Assembly (NCBI GenBank): GCA_021790425.1
Contig: JAJYEA010000016.1
Span: 1 to 41,642, forward strand
Source of the DNA: Thermoplasmata archaeon
GTDB taxonomy: Archaea; Thermoplasmatota; Thermoplasmata; Lutacidiplasmatales; UBA184
DNA: 41,642 nucleotides
Direction of reading: 5' to 3'
How positions within the stretch are numbered: position 1 is the stretch's first letter; every line of letters begins with the position of its first letter. The notes under the pieces are model-generated. The model made no database searches. It was not told the DNA's origin and was given only the letters and a program-made list of their open reading frames with translations. Shown here piece after piece: positions 39,729 through 41,642 of this stretch. The position numbers and the translations under genes were made by a program.

Positions 39729-41092
39729 GCGGCACCTCGAAGCGAACTGAGCTGTTCTCCCACTACGCTCGAAGCTACTTCAAGGAACCTCTCCTCGGTT
39801 CCCGGAGGGATGGTGGCCCCGCTGGCGACCCGGTGGCCGCCCCCCTGCCCATGCACGGACTCGGCCGCCTTGCGGCAGACCGCATCGAGGTCCAGTCCGT
39901 TGTCGACGAGCCATCGGGTGGCCCGGGCCGAGACCTTGACGAACTTGCCCCGGGGGGCCATCGCAAAGGCGGGCTTCGTGGGGTCGAGGAAGAACGTGAT
40001 GGCGTACCCGGCGACGGCCCCCCCCAGGGAAGGCTCGGTGACTCGGAACCACTGCAGAGCGTCCTTCCGTTGCACGTTGGCCTCCACCGCGTGGAGGTTG
40101 TGCAGTACCTCGCGCCGCCACTTGGCCTCCAGCTCCCATGCATGGACGAGCGCGCGGGGGTCTCCCAGGGCAAGGGCGATCCCCACCGAGGGCTCATTCT
40201 CCCGGGCGGTCGCATTCTGAAGGAGGGACAGGCTGACCCCGTCCACGGGGTTCCGCGGGAACCGGTAGCGGGTCTCGGAGACCCGCTCACAGAACTCGGG
40301 GCGCGCCCCCTGGGCCACGAGCCGGGCCAGGAGCGTGCCGGCCAACCGTTCGCGGTCGGCCGGCGAGAGGAGTTCCGGGGAGGCGGCGGGGTCGAGGGAG
40401 AGCGATTGGAGGATGGACTGGGCTTCCTCGGGATGACCCGAGATGCCGACCAGATAGGGGTCGACCGTGGAGGCGAGCGCTTCTCCCAGGGTGCGGCCCG
40501 AGAGGGGAAGGGCCCGCTCGGTCGCCAGTTCGCCCCGGCGCTCGGCTTCTCGGAGGAGAACCTGGTTGAGCCCCTGGAATCCCCCGACGTGCTGGCGGTC
40601 CGCGATGGCCCCGGAAAGGCCCCAGGGGATGAGGTCGATGTTCTTGGGGTCCAGGGTGAGGGCGAACAGGTAGCAGAGCATGGACGCCGAGAGCTCGGTC
40701 ATCCCGTCAACCCCCCAGTGATGGGGGTTGACGAGGAGCGGGCCCTTCTCCGTCGGTGCCGTTCCCGCGGGGGGGCGGTGGTGGTCCAGCACCAGGACGG
40801 GGCGATCGTGAGCCGCCAAGACCGGGAGGAGGCTCGTGCCCGTGTCCGCCACCAAGATGGGTCCATGGGACTCCTGCACCAGCGTCCGCATCTTCTCCGA
40901 ATCGACATCGGTGAAGGGGGTCAGTTGGAAGGGGGTCTGGAGCCGAACGAGGGCGTGGGCCAGGACCGAGGCGCTCGCCACCCCATCCCCATCGTTGTGG
41001 TAGATGATCCTCCAGCGCCCGCGCGTGTTCAGGAAGAGATCCCGGGCCCGGTCGATGTCCCGACGGCAGGCGGGCGGGAGGAGGCTCTCCAT
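39725..41092 (-). CDS. RecJ-like DHH-family phosphoesterase
   Basis: A 455-residue protein with the DHH metal motifs: HNDGDG (residues 32-37) in place of the common DADG form, a later VLDHHRPP, and the DHHA1 motif [12 protein letters not shown] near the C-terminus. Archaeal homologues include the GINS-associated nuclease GAN, which trims 5' ends during replication, and related exonucleases. The start is taken at [10 protein letters not shown], 19 nt after the S15 stop; the frame extends upstream into S15. S15 directly followed by a RecJ-like gene is a recurrent archaeal pair, so this arrangement supports the call. Confidence 0.88.
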   Translation of the reverse strand: MESLLPPACRRDIDRARDLFLNTRGRWRIIYHNDGDGVASASVLAHALVRLQTPFQLTPFTDVDSEKMRTLVQESHGPILVADTGTSLLPVLAAHDRPVLVLDHHRPPAGTAPTEKGPLLVNPHHWGVDGMTELSASMLCYLFALTLDPKNIDLIPWGLSGAIADRQHVGGFQGLNQVLLREAERRGELATERALPLSGRTLGEALASTVDPYLVGISGHPEEAQSILQSLSLDPAASPELLSPADRERLAGTLLARLVAQGARPEFCERVSETRYRFPRNPVDGVSLSLLQNATARENEPSVGIALALGDPRALVHAWELEAKWRREVLHNLHAVEANVQRKDALQWFRVTEPSLGGAVAGYAITFFLDPTKPAFAMAPRGKFVKVSARATRWLVDNGLDLDAVCRKAAESVHGQGGGHRVASGATIPPGTEERFLEVASSVVGEQLSSLRGAA

Positions 41093-41111
41093 GGGGGACC
41101 GGCGGGGAGGG

Positions 41112-41543
41112 CTACTCGACCTGCAGCGCCGCGGTCTCGGCACTGTAGTGCCAGTCCGCAGGCAGGGCCTTCTTGCGCTTGTAATAGCGCGAGAGGCGTC
41201 GGATACGGGCCTCGATGAGCGTCAATCCCCGTCGGTTCGCGGTGTCCTTCGGGTGGCGGGCGAGGTGCGCCTGCAGATGAACGACCCGTCGGAGGAGGTG
41301 GGAGAGGTCCTCCGGCAGCTGGGGGAGAAGGTTCTGGTCCTTGAGCAGATCCTTCATGTTCTTGCCGGTGACGAGACGGACGCTCGGCACGGCGTGGGTG
41401 TCCCGGAGCGTTGCCCCGATGTGGGCGGCGGTCGCTCCGGCGCGCGCCATCTTGGTGACCTCCTCGACTACCTCCTCCTGGTCCAACGGAACCCAGGAGG
41501 GTACCTTCCCTTCGGATGCACCGGCGGCGTGCGCTCTTGCCAT
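41112..41543 (-). CDS. rps15: 30S ribosomal protein S15 (archaeal, S13e-type)
   Basis: A 143-residue protein, longer than bacterial S15 by an N-terminal domain (KVPSWVPLDQEEVVEEVTKMARAG) typical of archaea and eukaryotes. The C-terminal rRNA-binding core is intact (DTANRRGLTLIEARIRRLSRYYK). It binds the 16S rRNA central domain early in 30S assembly. The start at MARAHAAG is supported by a TATA box 28 nt upstream, giving a leaderless transcript; a start seven codons earlier is unlikely. It heads the S15, RecJ, GyrA, zinc-ribbon unit. Confidence 0.97.
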   Translation of the reverse strand: MARAHAAGASEGKVPSWVPLDQEEVVEEVTKMARAGATAAHIGATLRDTHAVPSVRLVTGKNMKDLLKDQNLLPQLPEDLSHLLRRVVHLQAHLARHPKDTANRRGLTLIEARIRRLSRYYKRKKALPADWHYSAETAALQVE

Positions 41544-41566
41544 CCGCGATGCCACCTTGTGCACTT

Positions 41567-41574
41567 ACTTAAAG
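41567..41574 (-). promoter_or_regulatory. TATA-like box of the S15 operon
   Basis: The minus strand reads CTTTAAGT, centred 28 nt before the S15 start codon. This one element probably drives S15, RecJ, GyrA and the zinc-ribbon protein. The rest of the window end to 41642 shows no gene. Confidence 0.55.
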
Positions 41575-41642
41575 GTTACCTCAAAAGACCCCGTGCGTGG
41601 GAAGGAGGGTCCGCAGAGGGCCTTAAGAGACCCAGGGGCTGG

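Noticed and set aside
37491-40220. A 909-codon open frame on the plus strand opposite gyrA and the RecJ-like gene
   Set aside because: It is antisense to two clearly conserved genes and its translation is low-complexity (Gly, Glu, Asp, Leu, Val), as expected from GC-rich codon bias on the other strand.

Overview
The window is a gene-dense, GC-rich archaeal chromosome segment. Marker genes are archaeal: ribosomal proteins S8e and S15 (archaeal long form), SRP19, the RFC small subunit, CTP-dependent riboflavin kinase, Elp3, isopentenyl phosphate kinase, archaeal-type HMG-CoA synthase, a RaSEA-type radical SAM enzyme and a GPN GTPase. They sit beside a bacterial-type DNA gyrase A, a VKOR family and DUF835/DUF929/DUF4382 proteins. 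This mix suggests a high-GC member of the Thermoplasmatota (inference, not proven). Most first genes of transcription units have a TATA-like box centred about 26-30 nt before the start codon and no Shine-Dalgarno sequence, as expected for leaderless mRNAs. Genes inside operons are joined by ATGA, GTGA or TGATG overlaps or by 1-4 nt gaps.

Layout. 1-4400 (minus): an operon of an HTH regulator, HMG-CoA synthase, a thiolase-like protein, a DUF35 Zn-ribbon/OB protein and a DUF835 protein, the front end of the mevalonate pathway. 4464-6975 (minus): riboflavin kinase, RaSEA and NAD synthetase. 7134-10243: a redoxin, Elp3 and isopentenyl phosphate kinase. 10448-13887 (plus): two tandem copies of a two-gene cassette, a membrane-anchored DUF929 protein with an extracytoplasmic CPYC motif followed by a VKOR-like protein. 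This is the best candidate for a little-described system, probably disulfide-bond formation at the cell surface. 13902-20287: RFC small subunit, a large Asp-box/Ig-repeat surface protein and an ABC exporter. 20394-23748 (plus): S8e, SRP19 and GPN GTPase, then an AP-endonuclease-like TIM barrel with a histone-H1-like tail and 6-phospho-3-hexuloisomerase.

23812-29159 (minus): a surface-biogenesis operon of a 1129-residue repetitive surface protein, a sugar-nucleotide epimerase and a glycosyltransferase. 29217-31247 (plus): two SCP2-like lipid-binding proteins and an iron alcohol dehydrogenase. 31263-37003: MscL with a zinc-ribbon tail, a small zinc protein, an ArsA/Get3 ATPase with a helical partner, a DUF4382 lipoprotein-like protein, an unrecognised putative DNA-binding protein and a secreted protein. 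37007-41543 (minus): S15, RecJ-like DHH protein, GyrA and a small zinc-ribbon protein in one unit.

No tRNA, rRNA, CRISPR array, insertion sequence or replication origin was recognised. No stretch above 300 bases lacks a gene.
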